Assembly: GCA_035938215.1 (NCBI GenBank)
Contig: DASZHC010000218.1
Span: 1-29,958, forward strand
Reading direction: 5' to 3'
Length of the DNA stretch: 29,958 bases
Origin: DASZHC01 sp035938215
Lineage (GTDB): Bacteria > Verrucomicrobiota > Verrucomicrobiia > Chthoniobacterales > JAFAMB01
A program made the position numbers and the translations under genes. Below the pieces are notes generated by a model, which was not told where the DNA came from, did no database searches, and saw only the letters and a program-made list of their open reading frames with translations. This document shows positions 7,317 through 14,117 of the stretch, piece after piece. Every line of letters begins with the position of its first letter. Position 1 is the stretch's first letter.

Positions 7317-9022
7317 CTTCTCCCGGTGCCGGTGACGGGGATTTCGACTAGATGCTGTTTGCCGGTTTTGAGCGCGGCTTCAACGGCCTCGCTGATTCTG
7401 AGGTGGGAGCTTACGAAAGTTGGCTCGACTCCCATCGATCTTGCCAGTGACTGGAAGTCAACCGCCGGTTCACGGATATCCATCCCCAGAAAGCCGTGCT
7501 CCTTCGCATTGTATTGCGATTGGCTCAGCATGAAGGTTTTGAGAATCCCGTATTCGAGGTTATTCAATACGACAAAAACCACAGGCACCTTTTCGTGAAC
7601 GGCGCTCCAGAGCGCTTGAGGAGCGTACATCGCCGAGCCGTCGCCAACGATACAAAGCACCGGCGCATGGTCACGCGCTAATGAAACGCCGACTGCCGCA
7701 GGCATTCCCCATCCCAATGCTCCTCCTCTATTGTGGAAGTATTGGCGCCCCCCGGTGGATCGGTGCATTCGCTGCGTATAAAGGTTTGCGCAGGGCGCTT
7801 CATCCACCAGGAGAAATCCATCGGGGAGTGGGCGCAAAGCTTCCCTGGCGGCAAGGATTGGTTCGATTCTCTCATCGTCACCGATTGCTGCGTCGGCTTG
7901 TTCCATCAGTTCACGCCAGAGGATTTCCTTTTGCCGTTGCGCGTGTTCGATGTTTTGTCTGACTACGGCGGGCGAGATTCTCGGCTCCAGCACTTCCGCC
8001 AAGGCTTCCATTGTCGCCCGGACGTTGCCGAAAATTCCGAGCTTTGGAGCATCGTTGTAACCCAAATCGTTTGCGTCCTCGGAGATATGATAAAACTCGA
8101 TGGAGTCAGGGATAGGATCGCGCGTCGTATAAACGATCGAGACCAGGCTCTTTCCGCCCAGGCCGAGCATACAGTCATAACGGCCAAGAATTTCCGAGAT
8201 ACCCTTTGCGGTGATTGGAAGCGAGCCTCGCCAAAAAGGATCAGTCGAAGGGTAGTTATTGACCGACGGCCAGGAAGCGCCGTAGACGGGAGCGCCGATC
8301 AGTTGTGCGACTCGGGCGATCGCTTTCCCCAAGCCGGGCTCAGCTATATCGTTACCTGCTACAATGGCTGTCCGACAACGATCAAACCTTTGAAGTCCGG
8401 AGGCAAGTTCCTGGATGCCGGTCCCTACATTCGATAACTCGATGCGACTGGGTGGAAGGACGTGCGGCGAGCCAACCTCGTCCAGGATATTCATTGGTAG
8501 CGATAAGAAGACCGGGCCGCGCGGCGGAGACATGGAACTGTGAAACGCACGGCGGAGGATCAGCGGCAAATCATCCAATGCATTGAGCTCGAAGCACCAT
8601 TTGGCCACAGGACTTGCCATTCCCACGAGATCGGCTGCGAGTAATGGATCGGCGAGAATGTGGCGGAGATCTTGTTGCCCGGCGGTGATGACCATCGGTG
8701 TCCGGGCGATCCTGGCATTCATGATCGCCCCCATTCCGTGACCGAGGCCGCCGGATGTATGAAGGTTTACAAAAGCGGGTTTCCCCGATGCTTGAGCATA
8801 ACCATCGGCTATGCCCACGGCGGTCGTTTCCTGAAGGCCTAAAATGTAGCGAATATCCGGGTTGACTACCAGTGCATCGATCAGCGGAAGCTCTGTTGTG
8901 CCAGGATTCCCGAAGATGAATTGAGCGCCTTCCGATCGTAAGATTTCAAGAAGGATTTCCGCCCCCCTTGCCCTGCGTCGTGGTTCGACAGTCGCAGCCA
9001 TAGAAAGTCGAGGTTTATTCAA
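7313..9022 (-). CDS. TPP-dependent decarboxylase/lyase, benzoylformate-decarboxylase-like
   Basis: A full-length 569-residue TPP enzyme. The PYR domain has FGNPGTTELPLIDAL, the cofactor-activating glutamate E65 in LGLQETTAVGIADGYAQASG, and H88 in NLHTSGGLGHGMGA, which aligns with the catalytic His70 of benzoylformate decarboxylase. AGQQDLRHIL follows. The PP domain has GDGSAMYAPQALW through VVLNNLEYGILK. I chose the TTG at 9022 because AGGGA lies 5 nt upstream; the first ATG (9001) has no such signal. Relatives decarboxylate 2-keto acids or make/cleave carboligation products. The 4-bp overlap with an AroE-like gene suggests a two-step pathway on a keto or hydroxy acid. It is a distant paralogue of the deleted TPP gene at 558. 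Substrate unproven. Confidence 0.88.
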   Translation of the reverse strand: MNKPRLSMAATVEPRRRARGAEILLEILRSEGAQFIFGNPGTTELPLIDALVVNPDIRYILGLQETTAVGIADGYAQASGKPAFVNLHTSGGLGHGMGAIMNARIARTPMVITAGQQDLRHILADPLLAADLVGMASPVAKWCFELNALDDLPLILRRAFHSSMSPPRGPVFLSLPMNILDEVGSPHVLPPSRIELSNVGTGIQELASGLQRFDRCRTAIVAGNDIAEPGLGKAIARVAQLIGAPVYGASWPSVNNYPSTDPFWRGSLPITAKGISEILGRYDCMLGLGGKSLVSIVYTTRDPIPDSIEFYHISEDANDLGYNDAPKLGIFGNVRATMEALAEVLEPRISPAVVRQNIEHAQRQKEILWRELMEQADAAIGDDERIEPILAAREALRPLPDGFLLVDEAPCANLYTQRMHRSTGGRQYFHNRGGALGWGMPAAVGVSLARDHAPVLCIVGDGSAMYAPQALWSAVHEKVPVVFVVLNNLEYGILKTFMLSQSQYNAKEHGFLGMDIREPAVDFQSLARSMGVEPTFVSSHLRISEAVEAALKTGKQHLVEIPVTGTGRR

Positions 9023-9124
9023 CGTTTCCCTGAACTTCTGAGACTAACGAACGATAGAAATGTTTCGATCGCCAGCGCAAACTTCGAGTTGATCAAATGC
9101 CGCAGCACAGCGGGCGGATTTGCG

Positions 9125-9568
9125 ATGACACGAATTCAGCGCTTGAGTGGGCTGATGTCGAATCAAAAGCTTCTTGCGCTAGCTCTCGATCTCACCCGTC
9201 GAGCTCCTCGTGGCGTTCTCGCTCCGCTGGGCGTCTACGGTGCTGTCGTCGCCCGGATGGTCGATAAATGTCGGGCCGAACTGGCAGGCACTCCTGGATC
9301 ATACCATTACAATTGTCCGCTGGACCGCACCTTCTTCCGCTTTGCGGGAATTAAGGCCGAAGACCTCCAAAGGTTTGCTGCCACCGGTGCAGGGGATGAG
9401 GAAATAGCCGCTTGGATAAGAGAGAATTCCAGGGTTAAGGACATGGACCGCATTCGTTCCTGGTCGCGCCGATTTCGGTTTAACCCGATCGTGCTCATGC
9501 TTCAAATCGACGACTGGATGCACAATCGTCGGAACAAGGCCAAAGCTCGTCCGAGCACTACCGGCTAA
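9125..9568 (+). CDS. DUF5069 domain protein
   Basis: A 147-residue protein matching DUF5069: LDLTRRAPRG, then a MVDKCRAELAG helix, YHYNCPLDRTFFRFAGI, and DEEIAAWIRENS. The usual C-terminal aspartate-rich DxDDW part appears as LMLQIDDWMH. No biochemical function is established for the family, which is common in Verrucomicrobia and related groups. The frame is open from 9089 with a TTG; I chose the ATG at 9125, although the ATG at 9155 is also possible. No strong ribosome-binding site is visible. It diverges from the TPP enzyme gene. Confidence 0.8.
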   Translation: MTRIQRLSGLMSNQKLLALALDLTRRAPRGVLAPLGVYGAVVARMVDKCRAELAGTPGSYHYNCPLDRTFFRFAGIKAEDLQRFAATGAGDEEIAAWIRENSRVKDMDRIRSWSRRFRFNPIVLMLQIDDWMHNRRNKAKARPSTTG

Positions 9569-9645
9569 GCCAGCGTTCACAAATAGCTGCGGCTTTGTGA
9601 CTTGTGCGAGGAACTTGGAATGGATCCGCGCGATTTGTAACCCAC

Positions 9646-9740
9646 GGTAGGGGCAGATCTCCGAGCTGCCCGCCGAGAATAGCGTCCTTGCCTTACGAGT
9701 TTGCCTCGTTAGACCGGCCGGCTCAGAGATCCGGCCTACC
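9646..9740. repeat. Imperfect palindromic repeat (GGTAGGSSNGATCTC type)
   Basis: GGTAGGGGCAGATCTCCGAG at 9646-9665 faces GGCTCAGAGATCCGGCCTACC at 9720-9740. The reverse complement of the right arm starts GGTAGGCCGGATCTCTGAG, so the arms match over about 25 bp with a few mismatches. It fills the gap between the convergent DUF5069 and thiD genes and resembles dispersed REP/MITE-like elements. A role as a bidirectional transcription stop is possible. Confidence 0.6.
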
Positions 9741-9754
9741 TCGCCAGCCTGCCC

Positions 9755-10576
9755 TTAATCGCTTCCAAAACCAGTTCCCGGAGAGTGCCGCAGAGCGAAG
9801 ACCGTCCTCCCATCACGGCTCCATCGGAGTGACTCACGGATAGCTGCCGTGATATATTGTTTGGCGACGTCTACGGCTTGCCGAAGCGGCAGATTCAGAG
9901 CCAGGTTTGCTGCAATTGCCGCTGAATACGCGCAGCCCGTTCCATGAGTTGAAACTTTCCGCTGGTAAGCCGCGGAAAAGCCGCGCATGCCTTCACAATC
10001 AACAAGAACGTCAGTCGCTTCTGCCATCTGCAGATGGCCTCCTTTTAACAAAAACGGAATCCGATATTTTTGATAAAGTTCGGTGGCACCGTCGCGCATT
10101 TCATCGAAGGACTTAAGCTGGCGGTTGAGCAGGACCGAAGCTTCATCAAGATTTGGAGTCACGATGGTTGCCAGCGGAAACAGGCGTGAAGCATACTCTT
10201 CGATCGCGCGGGGTTGGATCAATGCTTGGCCGGAGGTGGCAATCATGACCGGATCAACGACGACCATCGGTCGCTCTCGAGGCTCGAGGGCTTCGAGCAT
10301 ATCGCAGATCAAGTCGATGATTTCGGCCGAGTAGAGCATGCCGGTTTTGATTACGGCTATCGGAAAATGAACAAGGTTGAGAGCCAATTGTCTGCGGATC
10401 ATTTCCAGATCGATTGCTTGGATGGACGAAACAATGCCCGGGACTTCGGCAACGACGCATGTTACGACCGTTAGAGCGTATACGCCGAAGTGCGAGAAGG
10501 TTTTTAAATCCGCCTGGATACCGGCCCCTGAGGAGCTGTCCGATCCGGCGATTGTAATTGCTGCTGGTGTTTCCAT
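9755..10576 (-). CDS. thiD: Hydroxymethylpyrimidine / phosphomethylpyrimidine kinase
   Basis: A 273-residue ribokinase-fold enzyme that phosphorylates HMP and HMP-P for thiamine synthesis. Motifs: TIAGSDSSSGAGIQADLKTF at the N-terminus, VVDPVMIATSGQAL in the middle, TPNLDEASVLL, and LLKGGH. The anion-hole motif KVSTHGTGCAYSAAIAANLA near 207-226 holds the catalytic region. Length is normal. The cofactor made here is used by the two TPP enzymes in this window, although no operon links them. It diverges from apaG with only about 16 bp between likely starts. The C-terminus has a short extra tail (RTVFALRHSPGTGFGSD). Confidence 0.93.
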   Translation of the reverse strand: METPAAITIAGSDSSSGAGIQADLKTFSHFGVYALTVVTCVVAEVPGIVSSIQAIDLEMIRRQLALNLVHFPIAVIKTGMLYSAEIIDLICDMLEALEPRERPMVVVDPVMIATSGQALIQPRAIEEYASRLFPLATIVTPNLDEASVLLNRQLKSFDEMRDGATELYQKYRIPFLLKGGHLQMAEATDVLVDCEGMRGFSAAYQRKVSTHGTGCAYSAAIAANLALNLPLRQAVDVAKQYITAAIRESLRWSRDGRTVFALRHSPGTGFGSD

Positions 10577-10592
10577 AGAAAGAGACTTTTCA

Positions 10593-11024
10593 TTGGATGT
10601 GACTCAATATAGACTTGTAGATTCCGTGTTTCGCGAACTGACCGATCTCCGCGTGACGATCGACAAGCTCGTCTATGTGCCAACGCTTGAGGCGCCGCCA
10701 GACAGGCCGTATCCTTTTGTCTATTTCATTACCATCAATAATCAATCATCCGAAACGATTACCATCAGGGGCCGGAAATGGGTTATCACCGATCAACTTG
10801 GACAAAAAATCGTAGTGGAAGGAGACGGCGTCGTTGGCGAATTTCCGCGCCTTAGGCCCGGTGAACGGTTTTCCTACAATAGTTACCACGTCATTGGCAC
10901 CGACAGTGTGGCCGAGGGTGCGTTTATAGGAATTTCAGATCAGGGGAAGCCGTTCATTGTCCGGATACCACGATTCGAAATGCAGGTGCCTACCTCTTCC
11001 GGAACCGGTGATCGAACCTGTTGA
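10593..11024 (+). CDS. apaG: ApaG (DUF525) protein
   Basis: A beta-sandwich protein of the ApaG/DUF525 family: VYVPTLEAPPDRPYPFVYFI, NNQSSETITIRGRKWVITD, GDGVVGEFPRLRPGERFSYN, VIGTDSVAEGAF. In Enterobacteria ApaG has been tied to cobalt/magnesium handling and diadenosine metabolism, but its activity is not settled. The frame is open back to 10377 inside thiD, yet homology begins near YRLVDSVFRELTDL. No ATG fits there; TTG at 10593 (AAAGAGA about 10 nt upstream) or GTG at 10599 are the best starts, giving 141-143 residues. Its stop is 1 bp from that of the convergent cyclo-ligase gene. Confidence 0.85.
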   Translation: MDVTQYRLVDSVFRELTDLRVTIDKLVYVPTLEAPPDRPYPFVYFITINNQSSETITIRGRKWVITDQLGQKIVVEGDGVVGEFPRLRPGERFSYNSYHVIGTDSVAEGAFIGISDQGKPFIVRIPRFEMQVPTSSGTGDRTC

Positions 11025-11025
11025 G

Positions 11026-11574
11026 CTAGGCGCAAACCAGGAGATCGACATTTACGTCATGTTCTTCGCGGGGAATATTGGGGATGACTTGAAAATCGAA
11101 GCAGACACCAATTTTGATTGCGTCAGCATGCGCTGTCTGAAGAAATCGATCGTAAAACCCGGCTCCTTGTCCCATGCGAATCCCTGTCTGGGTGAACGCC
11201 AAACCGGGCAGGACGATGGCGTCGAGGTGTTGCACGCTTCGTCTCGAGTCAGGTTCACGAATTCCGAATTTCCCTGGATGAAGTTCAAACAGGCTGGAGA
11301 CCGCGAAAAAGAGTAGTCTGTCGCCGTGACACCGCGGATAAGCAAGGATCCGATCTTCCAAAAGATCCAATTCCCACAAGAGGTCGATGTCCGGCTCCGT
11401 GGGTCTGGGAGCAAACAGTGCAATGCTTTTTTTGCTGGCCAGGAGGCGCGCGAGCTCCTCGCAAATCTCGATAGATCGCTGTCTTCGATCTTCTAAACTT
11501 AACTCTCTTAGCCGTTGCCTGATCGATTTCCTCAATCGCGATTTCTCAGAAAAACTTGATCCGAAGTTTGCCAT
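11026..11574 (-). CDS. 5-formyltetrahydrofolate cyclo-ligase
   Basis: A 182-residue enzyme (5-FCL/MTHFS, YgfA family) that converts 5-formyl-THF to 5,10-methenyl-THF using ATP. Signs: the basic N-terminal helix KSRLRKSIRQRLREL, SIALFAPRPTEPDIDLL, YPRCHGDRLLFF, and the signature LDAIVLPGLAFTQTGIRMGQ followed by GAGFYDRFL. Length is normal. It ends one base from the apaG stop on the opposite strand. In many bacteria 6S RNA lies upstream of this gene; a structured stretch is present here (11659-11758) but I could not identify 6S RNA in it. Confidence 0.92.
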   Translation of the reverse strand: MANFGSSFSEKSRLRKSIRQRLRELSLEDRRQRSIEICEELARLLASKKSIALFAPRPTEPDIDLLWELDLLEDRILAYPRCHGDRLLFFAVSSLFELHPGKFGIREPDSRRSVQHLDAIVLPGLAFTQTGIRMGQGAGFYDRFLQTAHADAIKIGVCFDFQVIPNIPREEHDVNVDLLVCA

Positions 11575-11744
11575 TTTCTCACGATTGCCCCTCCCTCACG
11601 CCTCGCATCCAGACCCTTTTGAAGCCAACGGTATGCCTCCTGCTTATGGCTCGATGCACTAGAATCCTTGAAAAGCAAACCCACCTGATCACTATTGTGC
11701 GGATACAGAAAAAACCTTGACTCATCTGCAACCAGTTTTGCTTT
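11532..11744 (-). pseudogene. Start-less open frame, possible Sel1/TPR-like gene remnant
   Basis: A frame of about 70 codons is open between stops at 11747-11745 and 11534-11532 on the minus strand, but it has no ATG near its beginning. Its translation is protein-like: KLVADESRFFLYP, HNSDQVGLLFKDSS, then HKQEAYRWLQKGLDARREGG. The middle loosely resembles a Sel1-type repeat (LGxLYxxG...EAYRWLxKA). It overlaps the first 43 bp of the cyclo-ligase gene in another frame. It may be a decayed fragment or chance. No ribosome-binding site was found. Confidence 0.3.
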
Positions 11745-11758
11745 TTAAGGGATTCTAG
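11659..11758 (+). repeat. Long imperfect inverted repeat covering the MBL gene's ribosome-binding site
   Basis: The left arm CTAGAATCCTTGAAAAGCAA (11659-11678, continuing AC) pairs with GCTTTTTAAGGGATTCTAG (11740-11758, preceded by GTTTT). The arms match over 22-24 nt with one mismatch and two single-base bulges, around a loop of about 54 nt. The right arm contains AAGGGA (11747-11752), the likely Shine-Dalgarno sequence for the GTG start at 11761. If transcribed as one RNA, the stem would hide the ribosome-binding site. It could instead be a small mobile or repeat element. Confidence 0.65.
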
Positions 11759-11760
11759 CC

Positions 11761-12705
11761 GTGTCTCGATCCGCCAGAAATATTGAGCATCGCGTAAGTC
11801 TGAAGCCCGGCAAGGGATGGCTGCAACGTAACTTCATCACACAGGTCTATTTACCCTCTCTTTTCACCCGTCGAAAAGGGACGGCGCATTTGCCGGAATT
11901 TCCTGAGCTTGCCCCGGACGATATTTGCCTGACCTGGATCGGGCACTCGTCTTTTTTGATCCAGTGGCGGGGATTGAATATCGTGGTGGATCCGATCTGG
12001 TCTCTCTGGCTGAAAATCGTCAAACGCATTCGTCGCCCAGGATTCCCATTGAAACATCTCCCCGCGATCGATCTTGTGCTCGTGACGCACGCTCATTTTG
12101 ACCATTTGGATCGGAGAACTTTGCGAAGAATTGCCGCATGGCAGCCCATTGTTGTTCCGCGCGGGGTTGGGAATCTGGTGCATGATCTTGGGTTTAATCG
12201 AGTACACGAGCTGGAACCGTGGGAGGTTCTGAGCATCAGAGATGTCCAGATCACTCTCACGCCGTGCCACCATTGGGGAGCTCGGGTGCTCCACGATTCG
12301 CATCGAGGCTTTGGTGGGTTTCATCTAAAGCTTGGGCCAAGAACGATCTTCCATTGCGGAGACAGCGCTTACTTTTCGGGTTTTTCGGAGATCGGCGAGC
12401 GTTTGCGGACTGAAATCGCGTTGATGCCCATCGGCGCTTATGATGCGCCCAGTCGCCGAGAAGTGCACATGAATCCGGAGCAAGCGGTGAAAGCATTCGC
12501 CGAACTCAGGGCAGACATCATGATCCCTATGCACTACGGATCTTTCAGGTTGAGCTTTGAGCCTCCGGAAGAACCTTTACGCCGCCTGAAAGCCGAAGTA
12601 CGCAAATACGAGATGGAAGGCAAAGTCGTCGTTTTGGAAGAAGGAGTTCCTACGGTTTTTCGAGATGACTCAATGTTGAGTCACAGGGAACCGCGGGCAC
12701 ACTAG
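11761..12705 (+). CDS. Metallo-beta-lactamase-fold hydrolase, NAPE-PLD/UlaG-like
   Basis: A 314-residue MBL-fold enzyme. Metal ligands are visible: LTWIGHSSFLI, THAHFDHLD (H110, H112, D114, H115), the later CHHWGARVL, HCGDSAYFSGF and MHYGSFRLSF. The HWG and HMNPEQAVKAF patterns match the family of N-acyl-phosphatidylethanolamine phospholipase D-like hydrolases. These bacterial members are probably zinc-dependent phosphodiesterases or lactonases, but substrates are mostly unknown. It starts at GTG 11761, supported by AAGGGA 8 nt upstream. No signal peptide is seen. It converges with the reductase gene (11-bp gap). Confidence 0.9.
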   Translation: MSRSARNIEHRVSLKPGKGWLQRNFITQVYLPSLFTRRKGTAHLPEFPELAPDDICLTWIGHSSFLIQWRGLNIVVDPIWSLWLKIVKRIRRPGFPLKHLPAIDLVLVTHAHFDHLDRRTLRRIAAWQPIVVPRGVGNLVHDLGFNRVHELEPWEVLSIRDVQITLTPCHHWGARVLHDSHRGFGGFHLKLGPRTIFHCGDSAYFSGFSEIGERLRTEIALMPIGAYDAPSRREVHMNPEQAVKAFAELRADIMIPMHYGSFRLSFEPPEEPLRRLKAEVRKYEMEGKVVVLEEGVPTVFRDDSMLSHREPRAH

Positions 12706-12716
12706 TCTAGGAAGGG

Positions 12717-13910
12717 CTACTTTTTGACACGCGACAAGACGCTGGTTTTCACTTCCTCTAGAATCTGTCCAACTTCTTCCGATTTCCGATTGCAGAGTGC
12801 CGCTGCGACGAGCGTTTCCCCTCGACGATAACGCGCGATGAAATTTCGCTTCTCTCGCGAGCCTTCAATATCGGCAAGAAAATGAGGGGTGCTGAAGTCG
12901 CCGACGAAAACGAAATGCATGCCCAGCACACTACTTGAACATGTCGGGAGGACTTCAAATTTCTGTCGCTTCCTGCCTGTCATATTTGCGCCGGCAGTCA
13001 AACCTTGCGCACGCGCCATTTCGACATTGGTGACGCGCCGTGCGCCTCCGTAGACGCGATCGGGGTAAAGCGAAATATCTCCTACCGCGTAGATACCTTT
13101 CTCGTCCGTCTCGAGATATTCGTTTACCGGACAACCGTTCGGGCTGCTCAAAGGTGTATTCGCGACCAGTTGCAGATTGGGCTCAGTCCCCACGGCCACA
13201 ATGGCGAGCCCGGCGGGGAATCGTAGCCCGCTCTTGGTCTGAATATTTTTTATGACCGTTTTGCCCTCGAATCCATTCAGATTCTCATTGAGCAGCAGTT
13301 GAATTTCAGACGCCTGGTATTGATCCGTCAACCATTGCGCCGTTGCCGGGTCGAGCAATTCCTGCCAAATAACTCGGTCGCGACTGAGAAGGCTTAGCTT
13401 GGCGCCTGAACGCACAAGAGAAGAAGTGATCTCTGCGCCAAGGAAGCCGGAGCCGACGACAACGACATGTTTTTCGGAAAGCAGAATTTCGCGAATCGCC
13501 AACGCATCTCGATACCCGCGGGGATAGACGACATTTCCCAAATTTGCCCCGGCTACTTGTGGCCGCCTTGCGCGACTGCCGGTTGCGATGCAAGCCTTGC
13601 GAAACTCGATGGTTTGCCCGTTTTCGAGGACCGCCAGCCGTCTTTCGATATTCAACTCCCTGACCAGCGTGCCAAGGCGCAGCTCAATGCCCTTCTTCCT
13701 ATACCAATCCTCGGATTTCTCGGCTAGCTTATCGATTGAAGTATTGGGATCCCTGAGAAACGATTTGGAAAGGGGGGGACGCTGATAGGGGACATAAGCC
13801 TCGTTGCTGACGAGCGTTACCGAGCCCTTCTGGTCATATTGACGCAGCGCGTCACAGGCACTGGCGCCGCCGACGCCGCCGCCGACAATCAGATAATCAC
13901 GTTGGATCAT
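12717..13910 (-). CDS. FAD-dependent NAD(P)H reductase (ferredoxin/rubredoxin reductase type)
   Basis: A 397-residue flavoprotein of the AIF/ferredoxin-reductase family. An FAD dinucleotide fold opens the protein (YLIVGGGVGGASACDALR), YQRPPLSKSFL follows, then CIATGSRARRP. The NAD fold is VVVVGSGFLGAEI near residue 150, and the second FAD motif is GIYAVGDISLYP. The C-terminal reductase domain follows (HFVFVGDF). It passes electrons from NAD(P)H to a small iron-sulfur or similar protein, often a Rieske oxygenase or P450 partner. No ferredoxin gene is adjacent, so the partner is unknown. Single-gene unit between the MBL gene and the beta-oxidation genes. Confidence 0.9.
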   Translation of the reverse strand: MIQRDYLIVGGGVGGASACDALRQYDQKGSVTLVSNEAYVPYQRPPLSKSFLRDPNTSIDKLAEKSEDWYRKKGIELRLGTLVRELNIERRLAVLENGQTIEFRKACIATGSRARRPQVAGANLGNVVYPRGYRDALAIREILLSEKHVVVVGSGFLGAEITSSLVRSGAKLSLLSRDRVIWQELLDPATAQWLTDQYQASEIQLLLNENLNGFEGKTVIKNIQTKSGLRFPAGLAIVAVGTEPNLQLVANTPLSSPNGCPVNEYLETDEKGIYAVGDISLYPDRVYGGARRVTNVEMARAQGLTAGANMTGRKRQKFEVLPTCSSSVLGMHFVFVGDFSTPHFLADIEGSREKRNFIARYRRGETLVAAALCNRKSEEVGQILEEVKTSVLSRVKK

Positions 13911-14010
13911 GCTTCATACGCACTATAAAGATGCGGTGAGTGTTTCTCGAAGAAAATTTGTGCAACTACATTGTGATGAACGAACCCGAGTTCCTTGCAC
14001 AAGTGGCGGC

Positions 14011-14089
14011 GGCTCAGCGGGAGCTTCGCCTACCAGACCACATTTTCCCGCCGCCAGGGGCAGGTAGGGCGAGCCTCCCGGCGAGCCGC
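14011..14089. repeat. Palindromic intergenic repeat, copy A (GGCTCAGCGGGAGCTTCGCC ... GGTAGGGCGAGCC)
   Basis: The left arm GGCTCAGCGGGAGCTTCGCC begins at 14011 and the right arm GGTAGGGCGAGCCTCCCGGC begins at 14063. The right arm is close to the reverse complement of the left, so a large hairpin can form. The same unit recurs at 17377-17452 and, in part, at 17453-17556 and 19316-19440. It lies between the reductase start and the FadB-like stop. Confidence 0.75.
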
Positions 14090-14117
14090 GTTTTCATCTC
14101 GAGGTGTTCACCCAATT

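Noticed and set aside
7733..8437. Plus-strand open frame of 234 codons opposite the TPP enzyme
   Set aside because: A shadow frame caused by codon bias of the TPP gene; its translation has no family resemblance.
11575..11760. 6S RNA upstream of the 5-formyl-THF cyclo-ligase gene
   Set aside because: The position is suggestive and a long stem exists, but I could not fit the central bubble and closing stem of 6S RNA; kept only as an inverted repeat.
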